DNA of 40,132 nucleotides from Chthonomonas sp. UBA2017 (GTDB lineage: Bacteria > Armatimonadota > Fimbriimonadia > Fimbriimonadales > Fimbriimonadaceae). A program made the position numbers and the translations under genes. The DNA lies in contig DDCB01000017.1 of the NCBI GenBank assembly GCA_002335425.1, positions 1-40,132 on the forward strand. The letters are read 5' to 3'. Under the pieces are notes generated by a model. It saw only the letters and a list, made by a program, of their open reading frames with translations, did no database searches and was not told the origin of the DNA. Below, piece by piece: positions 8,250 through 16,026 of the stretch. Position 1 is the first letter of the stretch. Every line of letters begins with the position of its first letter.

Positions 8250-9454
8250 TTCAGTTTCCCGACGCGAGCCCGCGCGTGGTTTGGCTCGACAATCCGGCTC
8301 GAAAATACGAAGGAACGCGCGTCAAGACTCAAAAATCCTCTCTCGAATTGCCGTATCCCTCGCCTCAGCTTGGGGATCGTCTCCTCGTCCTGAACGAAAA
8401 GTCCGGCAACGTGGCGATCCGACTTGTTCAAAAGCTCACCCCCGGGGGCCGAGCCGCGGCCGGGGATCGAACGCCGCCCGCCACCTGGACCTTGACTCCT
8501 GCCGATGACGTCGCGGTTGCCCAGGTGGAGATCGCTCTTTCGCAAGGCGGCAAGCCGGTTTCGGCCGCGAACATTCGTGTCAAAGATCGTCAGCGAGAGC
8601 AGTCTGTCCTCTTGACTCCCTCGGACCAAGGTCGAGTCCGATTCGAGATCGTGGCGATGGGCCCGATCCGAGTCGTCGTCGATTACAAGACCTTGGAGGG
8701 CGACTCCAAATCGACCGAACAGACGTTTGAGCTCGAGCGAGAGCGCACCGAAGTCACGCCGAGGTTTGAGGTGGCTCTTTCGGACTCGGTCGCGACCTTG
8801 GGGAGTTCGGCTCCTCAGTCTCCATCCGGCGGGTCAGCCAGCGGTTCACAGGGCGGCGAGCCAGCGAAGACCTCAACATCTTCTGCTCCGCCAGCGAGTT
8901 CGCCGATGCAGATTGTTTTGGTTTTGGCAGGCCTCGTCTTAGGGGCCGGGCTCATCATCGGGGGCCTGGCGTTGGCGCGACGAAGCCCCCAACAGCTGGA
9001 AGATGCCCTGCGTCGAGCTGGAGTCAAAATCCCAGACCCGGGCGAGGCCGATCCACCGGCTGGGCCCGTCACTCCGGCCCCGATGCAACCCGCGCCGATG
9101 CAGCCGATCGTTCTTCCCGATGCCGATCCTGCCGCGCCCCAGCCCGCGGCAACGATGGGGCCAGCCGCTCCGAATCAGCCTCGCTTGGTTTTGCCGGGGG
9201 GCGGAGTTCTCAACCTGACCGAGGGCACGCACCTTGTTGGGCGTGAGCCTGGGCTCGCCCTGAGCTTGCCAGATGAGTCGACTTTGAGCCGTCGCCACGC
9301 GGAAGTGGTTCGCGCCGGAAACGAAGTTCGGCTGCGCGACCTGGGGAGTACGAACGGGACGTTCGTCAACGGCGTCCCTCTTCAAGGTGAAGTTCAATTG
9401 AAATCCGGCGATGCCGTCCAGTTTGGCGCAGTCCAAACTCGCTTCGAAGGCTAA
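8174..9454 (+). CDS. Membrane protein with cytoplasmic FHA domain
   Basis: A 426-residue single-pass protein. A signal peptide (LAFVLLLAGLISLGSAQG) precedes an extracytoplasmic part of about 230 residues and a Ser/Gly/Ala linker. One membrane helix (MQIVLVLAGLVLGAGLIIGG) and a Pro/Ala/Met-rich linker follow. The C-terminal FHA domain (about residues 345-426) has the core GREPG, SRRHAEV and DLGSTNGTFVNG, the conserved phosphothreonine-binding elements. It may transmit an outside signal to a phosphorylated partner or tether one at the membrane. The start is a GTG inside the end of nnr (76-base overlap, different frame). It is followed after 3 bases by a second FHA gene. No kinase or phosphatase is in the window. 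Confidence 0.82.
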   Translation: MLSKLAFVLLLAGLISLGSAQGTILVQFPDASPRVVWLDNPARKYEGTRVKTQKSSLELPYPSPQLGDRLLVLNEKSGNVAIRLVQKLTPGGRAAAGDRTPPATWTLTPADDVAVAQVEIALSQGGKPVSAANIRVKDRQREQSVLLTPSDQGRVRFEIVAMGPIRVVVDYKTLEGDSKSTEQTFELERERTEVTPRFEVALSDSVATLGSSAPQSPSGGSASGSQGGEPAKTSTSSAPPASSPMQIVLVLAGLVLGAGLIIGGLALARRSPQQLEDALRRAGVKIPDPGEADPPAGPVTPAPMQPAPMQPIVLPDADPAAPQPAATMGPAAPNQPRLVLPGGGVLNLTEGTHLVGREPGLALSLPDESTLSRRHAEVVRAGNEVRLRDLGSTNGTFVNGVPLQGEVQLKSGDAVQFGAVQTRFEG

Positions 9455-9457
9455 GTC

Positions 9458-10816
9458 ATGGGCGAAATCCTTTTCAAAGCACTGGCTTGCGCAGGGGCGG
9501 CTCTGCTCGCTTGGGCTGTTTGCGAACCCAGCGCTCCACAAGTCCCCTACGGCGAGTCGTGGGCACAGTGGGAGATTCGATTCATCTTCTTCCTGATTTT
9601 GGCGATCGCCTTGACCGCAGGTCTGATCGATGGGTGGCGTCAAGGAGGCAAAGTGCACTTGCTCAGAGGTGCGGGCCTTGGACTTGTTTTCGGGACCATC
9701 TTTGGCGGGATCGGATACGGATTTGGCGCGGATGTCTATAAGCTGATCTTGGGTCCTGAAATTCAAGAAGGAATCAGTCCCACACTTGTCCTCGCTCGGA
9801 CTCTTGCGTTTACTTTGATGGGGACCTGCCTGGGCGCTGGGATCGGCCTGTCGAATTTTAATGTGCGCAGAATGTGGGCGGGCTTCATTGGAGGAGGCCT
9901 GGGCGGAGCTGTTGCCGGAGCCACCTTTGATTTGATCGGGATGATCTCGGCGATGCCCATTTTTGCCATCCGAGGCGGGTCGGAGACGGGATCGATTTCT
10001 CGCGCTGTCGCTGCGGTTGTGTTGGGGGCGAGCATCGGCCTGTTCACGGCGTTGATTGATCGGCTTTCCCGGCGCGCCTGGCTCCGCCTGGTTCTTGGGC
10101 GCAATGAAGGCAAGGAGTGGCCGATTGATGCGGCGGCGACTTTTTTGGGTCGAAGCGAGCGCGCCCACATCCCGCTATTTGGCGATCCGAACGTCATGCC
10201 CATGCACTGCCAAATCGTTCGTCAAGGGGCGCAATACATCTTGGTCGATGGTGGATCGCCGATCGGCGTCGGGCTCAACGGTCAGCGCATCGCCGGTCAG
10301 GCGCTCCTTCAATCCGGCGACGTTCTGCATGTCGGTCCCCACAACTTGCAGTTTTGCCTTCGCGGCGGAGCCCGACCAGCGGTCGTTCCCGAGGCCCGGG
10401 GGTACGCCCATCCGGTCGCCGCAAGCCCGATGACCCCGGCCGCGAGCGCTCCGACGTCTCTCCCTTCGAGCCAACCGACGACCGCATTCCCGGCGTCGTC
10501 GATCTCTCCGGCAACGGTCGCGATGCCGGCCGCCTCAACTTGGACCTTGGTCGCCACGAATGGGCCCTTGACGGGGCAGCGGTTCCCGGTGGGGGGAGCG
10601 GTCACTCTCGGGCGCGACTCGATCGAGGTCCCGCTCGGCTTCGACACGATGGCGAGTCGACGCCACGTCAGCTTGCAACCTACAGCCGACGGACTGATCA
10701 TCCAAGATTTAGGCAGTACCAACGGAACTTTGCTGAATGGCCAACGCGTCCAATCGGCAACCGCGCGGCGCGGCGACACCATCCAAGTCGGCACCACCGT
10801 CTTTCGATTAGAGTAG
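9458..10816 (+). CDS. Multi-pass membrane protein with two FHA domains
   Basis: A 452-residue protein. About six Gly-rich membrane helices fill residues 1-210 (for example GAGLGLVFGTIFGGIGYGFG and FIGGGLGGAVAGATF). A first FHA-like domain (about 220-305: FLGRSERAHIPL, MHCQIV, GVGLNGQ) has a weakened core. The usual SRRHA is MPMHC and the STNGT motif is SPIGVGLNG, so phosphopeptide binding there is doubtful. A Pro/Ala/Ser linker leads to a second, canonical FHA domain (about 365-452: LGRDS, ASRRHVSL, DLGSTNGTLLNG). AAGG upstream supports the ATG at 9458. The gene lies between the single-FHA gene and the VWA gene, so the three products probably work together. Confidence 0.82.
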   Translation: MGEILFKALACAGAALLAWAVCEPSAPQVPYGESWAQWEIRFIFFLILAIALTAGLIDGWRQGGKVHLLRGAGLGLVFGTIFGGIGYGFGADVYKLILGPEIQEGISPTLVLARTLAFTLMGTCLGAGIGLSNFNVRRMWAGFIGGGLGGAVAGATFDLIGMISAMPIFAIRGGSETGSISRAVAAVVLGASIGLFTALIDRLSRRAWLRLVLGRNEGKEWPIDAAATFLGRSERAHIPLFGDPNVMPMHCQIVRQGAQYILVDGGSPIGVGLNGQRIAGQALLQSGDVLHVGPHNLQFCLRGGARPAVVPEARGYAHPVAASPMTPAASAPTSLPSSQPTTAFPASSISPATVAMPAASTWTLVATNGPLTGQRFPVGGAVTLGRDSIEVPLGFDTMASRRHVSLQPTADGLIIQDLGSTNGTLLNGQRVQSATARRGDTIQVGTTVFRLE

Positions 10817-10831
10817 CCAGCAGGAACACCT

Positions 10832-12220
10832 ATGGATTCAACACAGCGCATCGACCCGAACCGAACGATGCTCGGCATGGGCCCGCAAGGCAATGTCACC
10901 CAGCAGATGGCGGCCGCCCCTTCGGCTCAAGACCTGGGTCGAACCACGGCGATGGGGCCCCGAAAAGGGCTCGTCGCCAGCCTCACGCCGAGCCGGGAGG
11001 CCACGATGGCCAACGGACCGGCCCGCGAACAGTTCTTGTTGGAGCTGATTTCGCCGGTCGAATCGCCTCCGGGAGTGGGCTTCCAGACGTCGAGCACGCG
11101 AATGCCCCTCAACTTGTGCCTGGTGATCGACCGCTCAGGCTCGATGGAAGGTGCCCCGCTCGAGTACGTGAAGCAAGCCTGCAACTTCGTGGTCGATATG
11201 CTCTCACCCAACGACGTCTTGAGCATCGTGACTTTCGAGGAGATTGTCGAGGTGCTGATGGCCCCGCAACGGGTGACCTCGAAGCAACCGATCAAAGACG
11301 GGATTGCGCGTCTGGTTCCCGGCAACACGACGAACCTTTACGACGGCATGACCTTGGCCGCTCGACAACTGGCCTCGGGACAAGAGTCGGGCCGAGTGAC
11401 TCGGATGATCTTGCTCACCGATGGCGACCCCACCGCTGGGATCAAGGACTTTCACACGCTCGTTCAGCTTGCTGGCGATCTGAAGTCCCAAGGCTCGACG
11501 ATCACATTCTTGGGCTTTGGGCCGGACTATAACGAAGAGCTCATCGCATCGATGGCGAAAAAATCGGGCGGGAACTACTATTTCATTCCGAGGCCCGAGC
11601 TGATCCCCGAGATCTTTCGCACCGAACTCGACAAGGCGTTTAGTGTGACGGCTCGACAGTTGGAGCTCAAGATGAAGTTGGCTCGTTGGGTCCAGCTCCG
11701 AGCCGCGACGGGGCACTCCGTCGCCCCCGGGGACCGCGAGTTTACGATTTCACTGGCTGATCTGGATCAAGGCGCGAGCATCCAGCAGGTGTTTGACTTT
11801 GAGTTCACCAACCACCCGCTCGGTTGGTATCGGGTGGCCGCGGGACTCTTGACTTATGAGGACCTCGTCACCGGGCTCACCGAGACTATCGAGATCGACT
11901 TCGCCTTAGAGTTTACGGCCGATGCGGCGCGATATTCGGCTCCGCCCAACCCGGTCGTTGCGGCCGCAGCCCAGGTTGCGGCGGTGAGCCGGGTCGTGGA
12001 AAAGACGATCCTCGGGCTCAAGACCCAACAAATCACGGCGGCGGTGGCGATGCAAGAGCTGCAAAAAACGCAAATGCTCTTGTTGCAAGAAGGACGCACC
12101 GCCGAAGCGCAAGAGGTTACGCTGGCGCTACGCGCCCTGCAATCGGGCGACACCGCCGGCGCAGAGAAGACCCTGATGGGCACCGTCGTCAGCCTCGACC
12201 AAGGCAAAAAGCAGACCTAA
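10832..12220 (+). CDS. VWA-domain protein with intact MIDAS metal site
   Basis: A 462-residue protein without signal peptide or membrane helix, so probably cytoplasmic. The N-terminal about 60 residues are unstructured and contain NRTMLGMGP and GRTTAMGP, possible phosphothreonine motifs. The von Willebrand A domain (about 90-265) has the complete metal-ion-dependent adhesion site: D100-x-S102-x-S104, a Thr in NTTNLYDGM near 165, and the Asp of LTDGDPTAG near 196. A beta-rich region and a helical tail (about 380-462) follow. The layout resembles the YfbK / Ca-activated VWA group. VWA domains assemble protein complexes through metal-dependent contacts. The start lies 15 bases after the double-FHA gene. 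The partner is probably one of the two FHA proteins (inference). Confidence 0.83.
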   Translation: MDSTQRIDPNRTMLGMGPQGNVTQQMAAAPSAQDLGRTTAMGPRKGLVASLTPSREATMANGPAREQFLLELISPVESPPGVGFQTSSTRMPLNLCLVIDRSGSMEGAPLEYVKQACNFVVDMLSPNDVLSIVTFEEIVEVLMAPQRVTSKQPIKDGIARLVPGNTTNLYDGMTLAARQLASGQESGRVTRMILLTDGDPTAGIKDFHTLVQLAGDLKSQGSTITFLGFGPDYNEELIASMAKKSGGNYYFIPRPELIPEIFRTELDKAFSVTARQLELKMKLARWVQLRAATGHSVAPGDREFTISLADLDQGASIQQVFDFEFTNHPLGWYRVAAGLLTYEDLVTGLTETIEIDFALEFTADAARYSAPPNPVVAAAAQVAAVSRVVEKTILGLKTQQITAAVAMQELQKTQMLLLQEGRTAEAQEVTLALRALQSGDTAGAEKTLMGTVVSLDQGKKQT

Positions 12221-12233
12221 GCTGATCCCGCGC

Positions 12234-13607
12234 TCATGCGTCGGGATAAAGGTTTTGCATGAGTGTCCGGACGATGGTCTGAGTCTCGCGGTCGCGGGTG
12301 ATCAGTGAACTGATCTTTGCATGGGCATGCATGATGCTCGTGTGGTCGCGATCGCCAAGCTGGGAGCCGATGTGCTTCCAGCTGTTGTGGGTGATTTCGC
12401 GAGCAATGTAGACCGCCACATGCCGGGCGTGGGTGATCGGCCCCTTGCGGCTCGGGCCTTGAATCTCTTCGACAGAGATATGAAAATGCTTGCTCACCGC
12501 ATCCAGGATCTGGTCGATGCCTGGGCGAGCCATCGAGGCGCTCTGATAGTAGCGGTCGATGATCTCACGCACGAGATCGGCGTCAATTTCTCGAATGTCC
12601 AGGCTGGCTTGGGCCGCGATCTTGGTAAGCGCGCCTTCGAGCACTCGGATATTGCCCTGCACTTGGGTCGAAATTTGCATGGCGAGATCGTGGGAAAGGG
12701 CGATGCCGTCCCGCTCGGCCTTGCTGAGCAAGATGGCGCATCGAGTCTCGGTGTCGGGCGGCTGGATATCGACCACCAGCCCCGATTCGAATCGCGAGCG
12801 CAATCGCTCGTCCATGAGGAAGAGGTCTCGGGGCGGACGGTCGCTGCAAAAGACGATCTGTTTGCCCGTCTGCTGCAGATAATTAAAAGTATGGAAAATT
12901 TCTTCTTGGGTCTTTTCGCGGCCAACAATGAATTGGATGTCATCAATGAGCCACAGGCTGACGGAGCGATGCATCCGTCGAAACTGCTCGATTCGGCTCG
13001 ATTTGAGAGCATCGACAAACTCTTCGGCGAACTGCTGGCCGCTCATATAGAGCAGCGGATAGCGCGTGTCGCGGCCCAGGATCGAGTGGGCAATCGCGTG
13101 GAGCAAGTGAGTCTTGCCGTAGCCGCTGGAGCCGTAAATAAAGAGAGGGTTGTACTTTGTCCCGGGACTCTGGGCGACCGCTTTGGCCCCGGCTACGGCC
13201 ATCCGATTGCTCTGACCAACGATGAAGTTCTCGAACCGAAATCGGTCGTTGGGTCGAAACTTGGACGATTCTGTGGCCACCGACGCCGAGACGAAAACGG
13301 AGCTCTCGGAGGCCGGCTTTTCGCGCGGGACGACGCGCAGTCGAAGCCGGACTGGTTCGCCCAACTCTTCGGAGATCATGGTCTCCAATCGGTCCTGAAA
13401 CTTGTCTCGGACCCACTCTTCCACAAACTGGCCGGGCGCCTCGAACGTCACCACTCCATCGGCCCATTGGGTCGGTTTGAGCGGGCTCAAAAACCGCTCG
13501 ATCACCGAGCTCTGGACTTCGTCATTCAGCCGGCGGAGCACCTGATCCCAAGCGCCTCGGAGTCGAATGACGTCTTCTTGATCGTCAAAAGATAACTGGT
13601 CTCGCAT
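12234..13607 (-). CDS. dnaA: Chromosomal replication initiator DnaA
   Basis: Replication initiator that binds DnaA boxes and opens oriC. From the ATG at 13607 the protein has 457 residues, the normal length. Domain I (about 15-95) is followed by a short domain II linker. The AAA+ domain III has Walker A GSSGYGKT (159-166; usually GGVGLGKT) and Walker B IDDIQ (221-225). Domain IV carries the box-binding helix-turn-helix with GDRDHTSIMHA. The frame is open up to 13742, but the segment before MRDQLSF lies over the hairpin and promoter, so 13607 is preferred; GAGGA sits just before it. dnaN is not next to it. Neighbours are the VWA gene (convergent, 13-base gap) and thiN (divergent). Confidence 0.95.
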   Translation of the reverse strand: MRDQLSFDDQEDVIRLRGAWDQVLRRLNDEVQSSVIERFLSPLKPTQWADGVVTFEAPGQFVEEWVRDKFQDRLETMISEELGEPVRLRLRVVPREKPASESSVFVSASVATESSKFRPNDRFRFENFIVGQSNRMAVAGAKAVAQSPGTKYNPLFIYGSSGYGKTHLLHAIAHSILGRDTRYPLLYMSGQQFAEEFVDALKSSRIEQFRRMHRSVSLWLIDDIQFIVGREKTQEEIFHTFNYLQQTGKQIVFCSDRPPRDLFLMDERLRSRFESGLVVDIQPPDTETRCAILLSKAERDGIALSHDLAMQISTQVQGNIRVLEGALTKIAAQASLDIREIDADLVREIIDRYYQSASMARPGIDQILDAVSKHFHISVEEIQGPSRKGPITHARHVAVYIAREITHNSWKHIGSQLGDRDHTSIMHAHAKISSLITRDRETQTIVRTLMQNLYPDA

Positions 13608-13620
13608 GTCCTCGAAAGGG

Positions 13621-13648
13621 AAAAAAAACAGTGTCGATGAGGACACTG
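13621..13648 (-). terminator. Hairpin plus T8 in the dnaA leader, candidate attenuator
   Basis: Read on the minus strand, CAGTGTC and GACACTG form a perfect 7-bp stem around the loop CTCATC, followed at once by eight T. That is the form of an intrinsic terminator. It lies between the dnaA -10 box and the dnaA ATG, about 14 bases before the start, and beginning at or within a base or two of the predicted transcript start. Only the dnaA transcript reads it in this direction. The stem is only about half GC, so termination may be partial. Confidence 0.55.
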
Positions 13649-13656
13649 ACTCCCGC

Positions 13657-13662
13657 ATTATA
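13657..13662 (-). promoter_or_regulatory. -10 element of the dnaA promoter
   Basis: A perfect TATAAT on the minus strand, placing transcription start near 13650. No good -35 is found 16-18 bases upstream (the region reads about GTGCCT), so the promoter may depend on an activator or be weak. It overlaps the DnaA box. Confidence 0.55.
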
Positions 13663-13666
13663 CACA
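13658..13666 (+). promoter_or_regulatory. Consensus DnaA box over the dnaA promoter
   Basis: TTATACACA, a perfect match to the TTATNCACA consensus, covers five of the six -10 bases. DnaA bound here would block RNA polymerase, the known autorepression scheme. No second consensus box was found by eye between 13608 and 13851. Confidence 0.6.
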
Positions 13667-13839
13667 GGGTTGGGCGACGAGGCACTTTCGAAAAGTCCGA
13701 AATTCCCGGCTTCTGAGGATCGTTTGAGCCTAAGAAAATCACTTTTTCGAATCTTTTCTTAATTTTTAGATTTTTTTCGCCTGGAATCTTGTTCGACTCT
13801 TGACTTCAGGTTGCCGACGCATGCCTTCGCTCGGTCGGT

Positions 13840-13845
13840 TAAAAT
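13840..13845 (+). promoter_or_regulatory. Possible -10 for a leaderless thiN transcript
   Basis: TAAAAT ends six bases before the thiN ATG, so transcription would begin about at the A of the start codon. A Shine-Dalgarno site at normal spacing is missing, which fits a leaderless message. No convincing -35 lies at 17 bases; TTGCCG is 23 bases away. Confidence 0.3.
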
Positions 13846-13851
13846 GGGACT

Positions 13852-14490
13852 ATGCAGGGCCACATCTTGGGGGTTTTAGCCGGGCAAGACCTGCCTCAGA
13901 ACCTGCTGGAATCCTGGGCCCGTCGGGCCGATGTTTTAGTCGCGGCCGATGGAGCGGCCCACCGACTGATCGGCTTGGGATTGCGGCCCGTGGTCGTTGG
14001 CGACCTGGACAGTTTGGACCGCTCCGACCCCGGTTTAGCCGACCTCGTCGTGGTTGAAGATGGTGACCCCTACCGGACCGACTGCGACAAATTGCTGGCT
14101 TGGGTCGCAGCCCAAGGTGGGGTCCAGTTGGACCTCGTCGGCGTCGAAGGTGACCGGCTTGACCACACGCTGTCGACCCTGATGAGCGTGCTCCGCTCGC
14201 CGCTGAAGGTTCGCCTCCGGACCCGGACCGCCGACGCCTGGATCGTCCGGCCCGGAGAGCATCACTCCGTCGGGGCGCACCCCGGGGCCACGGTCTCCCT
14301 CTTGCCACTGGAGCCCTCCATCGGAGTCAGCCTTCGGGGGGTCGAGTGGCCACTGGAGCAGGTCGAACTCAGTCCTAGGGGATGGCTCAGCATCAGCAAC
14401 CGGGCGACCGCCTCGCGAGTCGAGGCCTCGGTCGACCAAGGGGCCGCTCTCTTTTACGTCGAGCGGACCTTGCCCGAGGGATCGCTATGA
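13852..14490 (+). CDS. thiN: Thiamine pyrophosphokinase
   Basis: Transfers pyrophosphate from ATP to thiamine, giving the cofactor thiamine diphosphate in one step. The 212-residue length is typical of the family. Seen motifs are AADGAAHRL (31-39), the metal/nucleotide motif GDLDS (50-54), TDCDK (76-80) where the family has T-D-x-x-K/E, and GDRLDHTLSTL (100-110). The C-terminal beta-sandwich that completes the thiamine site covers about 140-205. Its stop overlaps the start of the next gene (ATGA), so the SSS transporter is translationally coupled. No THI-box riboswitch was seen upstream. Confidence 0.9.
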   Translation: MQGHILGVLAGQDLPQNLLESWARRADVLVAADGAAHRLIGLGLRPVVVGDLDSLDRSDPGLADLVVVEDGDPYRTDCDKLLAWVAAQGGVQLDLVGVEGDRLDHTLSTLMSVLRSPLKVRLRTRTADAWIVRPGEHHSVGAHPGATVSLLPLEPSIGVSLRGVEWPLEQVELSPRGWLSISNRATASRVEASVDQGAALFYVERTLPEGSL

Positions 14491-15968
14491 CACTCAGCTG
14501 GCTTGATGGCGTGATGATCGGCCTGTTTTTGGCGGCGATCTTGGCGCTCGGCTTTTCCGCGCGTATTCAGAAGAACTCAGTCCTCCAGTTCCTCGCGGCT
14601 GGGCGAGCGCTCACGCTCCCGGTGTTTGTGGCGACTTTGGTGAGCACCTGGTACGGCGGAATTTTGGGGGTCGGGGAGTCGGTGTCCTACTTCGGGGTCG
14701 GCACTTGGGTGTTGTTGGGGGTGCCCTACTACGTTTTTGCTCTTCTTTATGCGTGGGTTCTGGCTCGCCGGGTGCGAGGGGCCGAGCAGATTAGCTTGCC
14801 GGAGCGATTGCGGTCGGCTTTCGGGCCAGGGGTGGGCTTGGTCGGAGCGGTCCTGGTCTTCTTGCTCGCCTTGCCGGCGGCGCATGTGCTGATGCTCGGC
14901 GTTCTGACCGAGATGATCACTGGCTGGAGCCTCGCGACCAGCGTGATCGTCGCCACCCTCGTCGGCACGCTCTTTTTGTATAAGGGTGGGCTCCTCGCGG
15001 ATGCCCGGGTGTCGGTCTTAGCGTTCTTGATGATGTACTTAGGCTTCGCCGTCATGGTCATTTTCTGCCTCACGCAGTTCCCGGTCGGCGAGACTTGGGG
15101 GCGGATCGAAAACCGCACTTTGATGCAATGGGATGGCGGCGCGGGTTGGATAGCGGTCGCGAGTTTCTTCATTCTCGGGGCCTGGACTCTCGTCGACCCG
15201 GGGTTTCACCAGCGAGTGGCGAGCGCGGCCAGCCCTGAAGTCGGGCGCAAGGGAGTTTTCGTCGCGGTTGGATTTTGGGTGCTGTTCGACTTGATGTCGA
15301 TCACGACCGGGCTCTACGCGCTCGCCTTGCTCAAAGCGCCCCCCGAGCAGCCGCTCATGATCTTCCCGATGCTCGGCGACCAAGTCTTGCCGGCTGGCCT
15401 CAAGGCGATCTTTCTTTGCGGGATGGTCGGGACCATCCTCTCGGCGATGGTCGGCTACGCACTGGTGTCGGGTGCGACGCTGGGCCGAGAGATCGTCGGC
15501 CAGCTCCGAGCCTCGTCGGACGACGCCCAGATCACTCGTTTCACGCGGATCGGAATCGCGGTCGCGTGTGCCCTTGCGATCGTCCTGAGCTTGCAGATTC
15601 CGAGCGTGGTGAACCTTTGGTACCAGTGGGGCGGCGCGGTCATCGGGGCTTTGCTGGGGCCGGTGCTGATGAGTTATGGCGTTGGAGGCCCGGCCCGAAC
15701 GCCGCGACCCTGGATTCTCGCTTCGATGCTGGTGAGCTTCGTGCTGAGCTTGAGTTGGCTTGTGGCCGGATATCGGTCCGGAAATACGATGCTGGAGATC
15801 GCCTGGACCCAAGAACCGTTTCGAATCTGGATTCCGCCGGTCCCGGATGGGCTCGAAGTGAGTCGCTTGAGCTTAGGGACCCTGGCTCCCGGATTGGTCG
15901 CTTCGGCGCTCGTCCTCGGGCTCGGACGATTCGTCGGGGACCGAAAGGGCCGGATTCAGGGGCGATGA
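14487..15968 (+). CDS. Sodium:solute symporter (SSS) family transporter
   Basis: A 493-residue inner-membrane protein with about 13 hydrophobic helices, the standard LeuT-type SSS length. Characteristic segments include FLAAGRALTLPVFVATLVST-W (family form 'aGR.l......a..at..s'), followed by YGGILGVGESVSYFGVG, and DPGFHQRVASA. The start ATG at 14487 overlaps the thiN stop by four bases. The frame is open further upstream, but that stretch overlaps thiN. The coupling suggests, without proof, import of thiamine or a thiamine precursor; SSS members also carry proline, pantothenate, sugars or urea. Confidence 0.88.
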   Translation: MTLSWLDGVMIGLFLAAILALGFSARIQKNSVLQFLAAGRALTLPVFVATLVSTWYGGILGVGESVSYFGVGTWVLLGVPYYVFALLYAWVLARRVRGAEQISLPERLRSAFGPGVGLVGAVLVFLLALPAAHVLMLGVLTEMITGWSLATSVIVATLVGTLFLYKGGLLADARVSVLAFLMMYLGFAVMVIFCLTQFPVGETWGRIENRTLMQWDGGAGWIAVASFFILGAWTLVDPGFHQRVASAASPEVGRKGVFVAVGFWVLFDLMSITTGLYALALLKAPPEQPLMIFPMLGDQVLPAGLKAIFLCGMVGTILSAMVGYALVSGATLGREIVGQLRASSDDAQITRFTRIGIAVACALAIVLSLQIPSVVNLWYQWGGAVIGALLGPVLMSYGVGGPARTPRPWILASMLVSFVLSLSWLVAGYRSGNTMLEIAWTQEPFRIWIPPVPDGLEVSRLSLGTLAPGLVASALVLGLGRFVGDRKGRIQGR

Positions 15969-16011
15969 AAGGGCGCTTCCAGAGCCGCGTTGGATCTGCG
16001 AAGCACCCTTT
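15968..16011. terminator. Long imperfect hairpin between convergent genes
   Basis: AAAGGG-C-GCTTC (15968-15979) pairs with GAAGC-A-CCCTTT (16000-16011) with one internal mismatch. Inside it CAGA/TCTG can extend the stem. It begins at the last base of the transporter stop codon and faces cheW from the other side. Only three T follow on either strand, so it may act as a weak two-way terminator or 3'-end stabiliser. Confidence 0.45.
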
Positions 16012-16026
16012 GATCGACGGGACCGC

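Noticed and set aside
13608..13742. Extended N-terminus of DnaA up to 13742
   Set aside because: The extension covers the -10 box, the DnaA box and the hairpin/T8. Conserved domain I begins after the ATG at 13607.
13608..13851. oriC next to dnaA
   Set aside because: There is an AT-rich stretch near 13730-13790, but only one consensus DnaA box was found by eye. dnaN, rpmH or other usual origin neighbours are absent. A GC-skew analysis of the genome would decide.
13667..13851. THI-box (TPP) riboswitch before thiN
   Set aside because: No conserved CUGAGA / ACCUGA-type core was found, and the leader seems almost absent.
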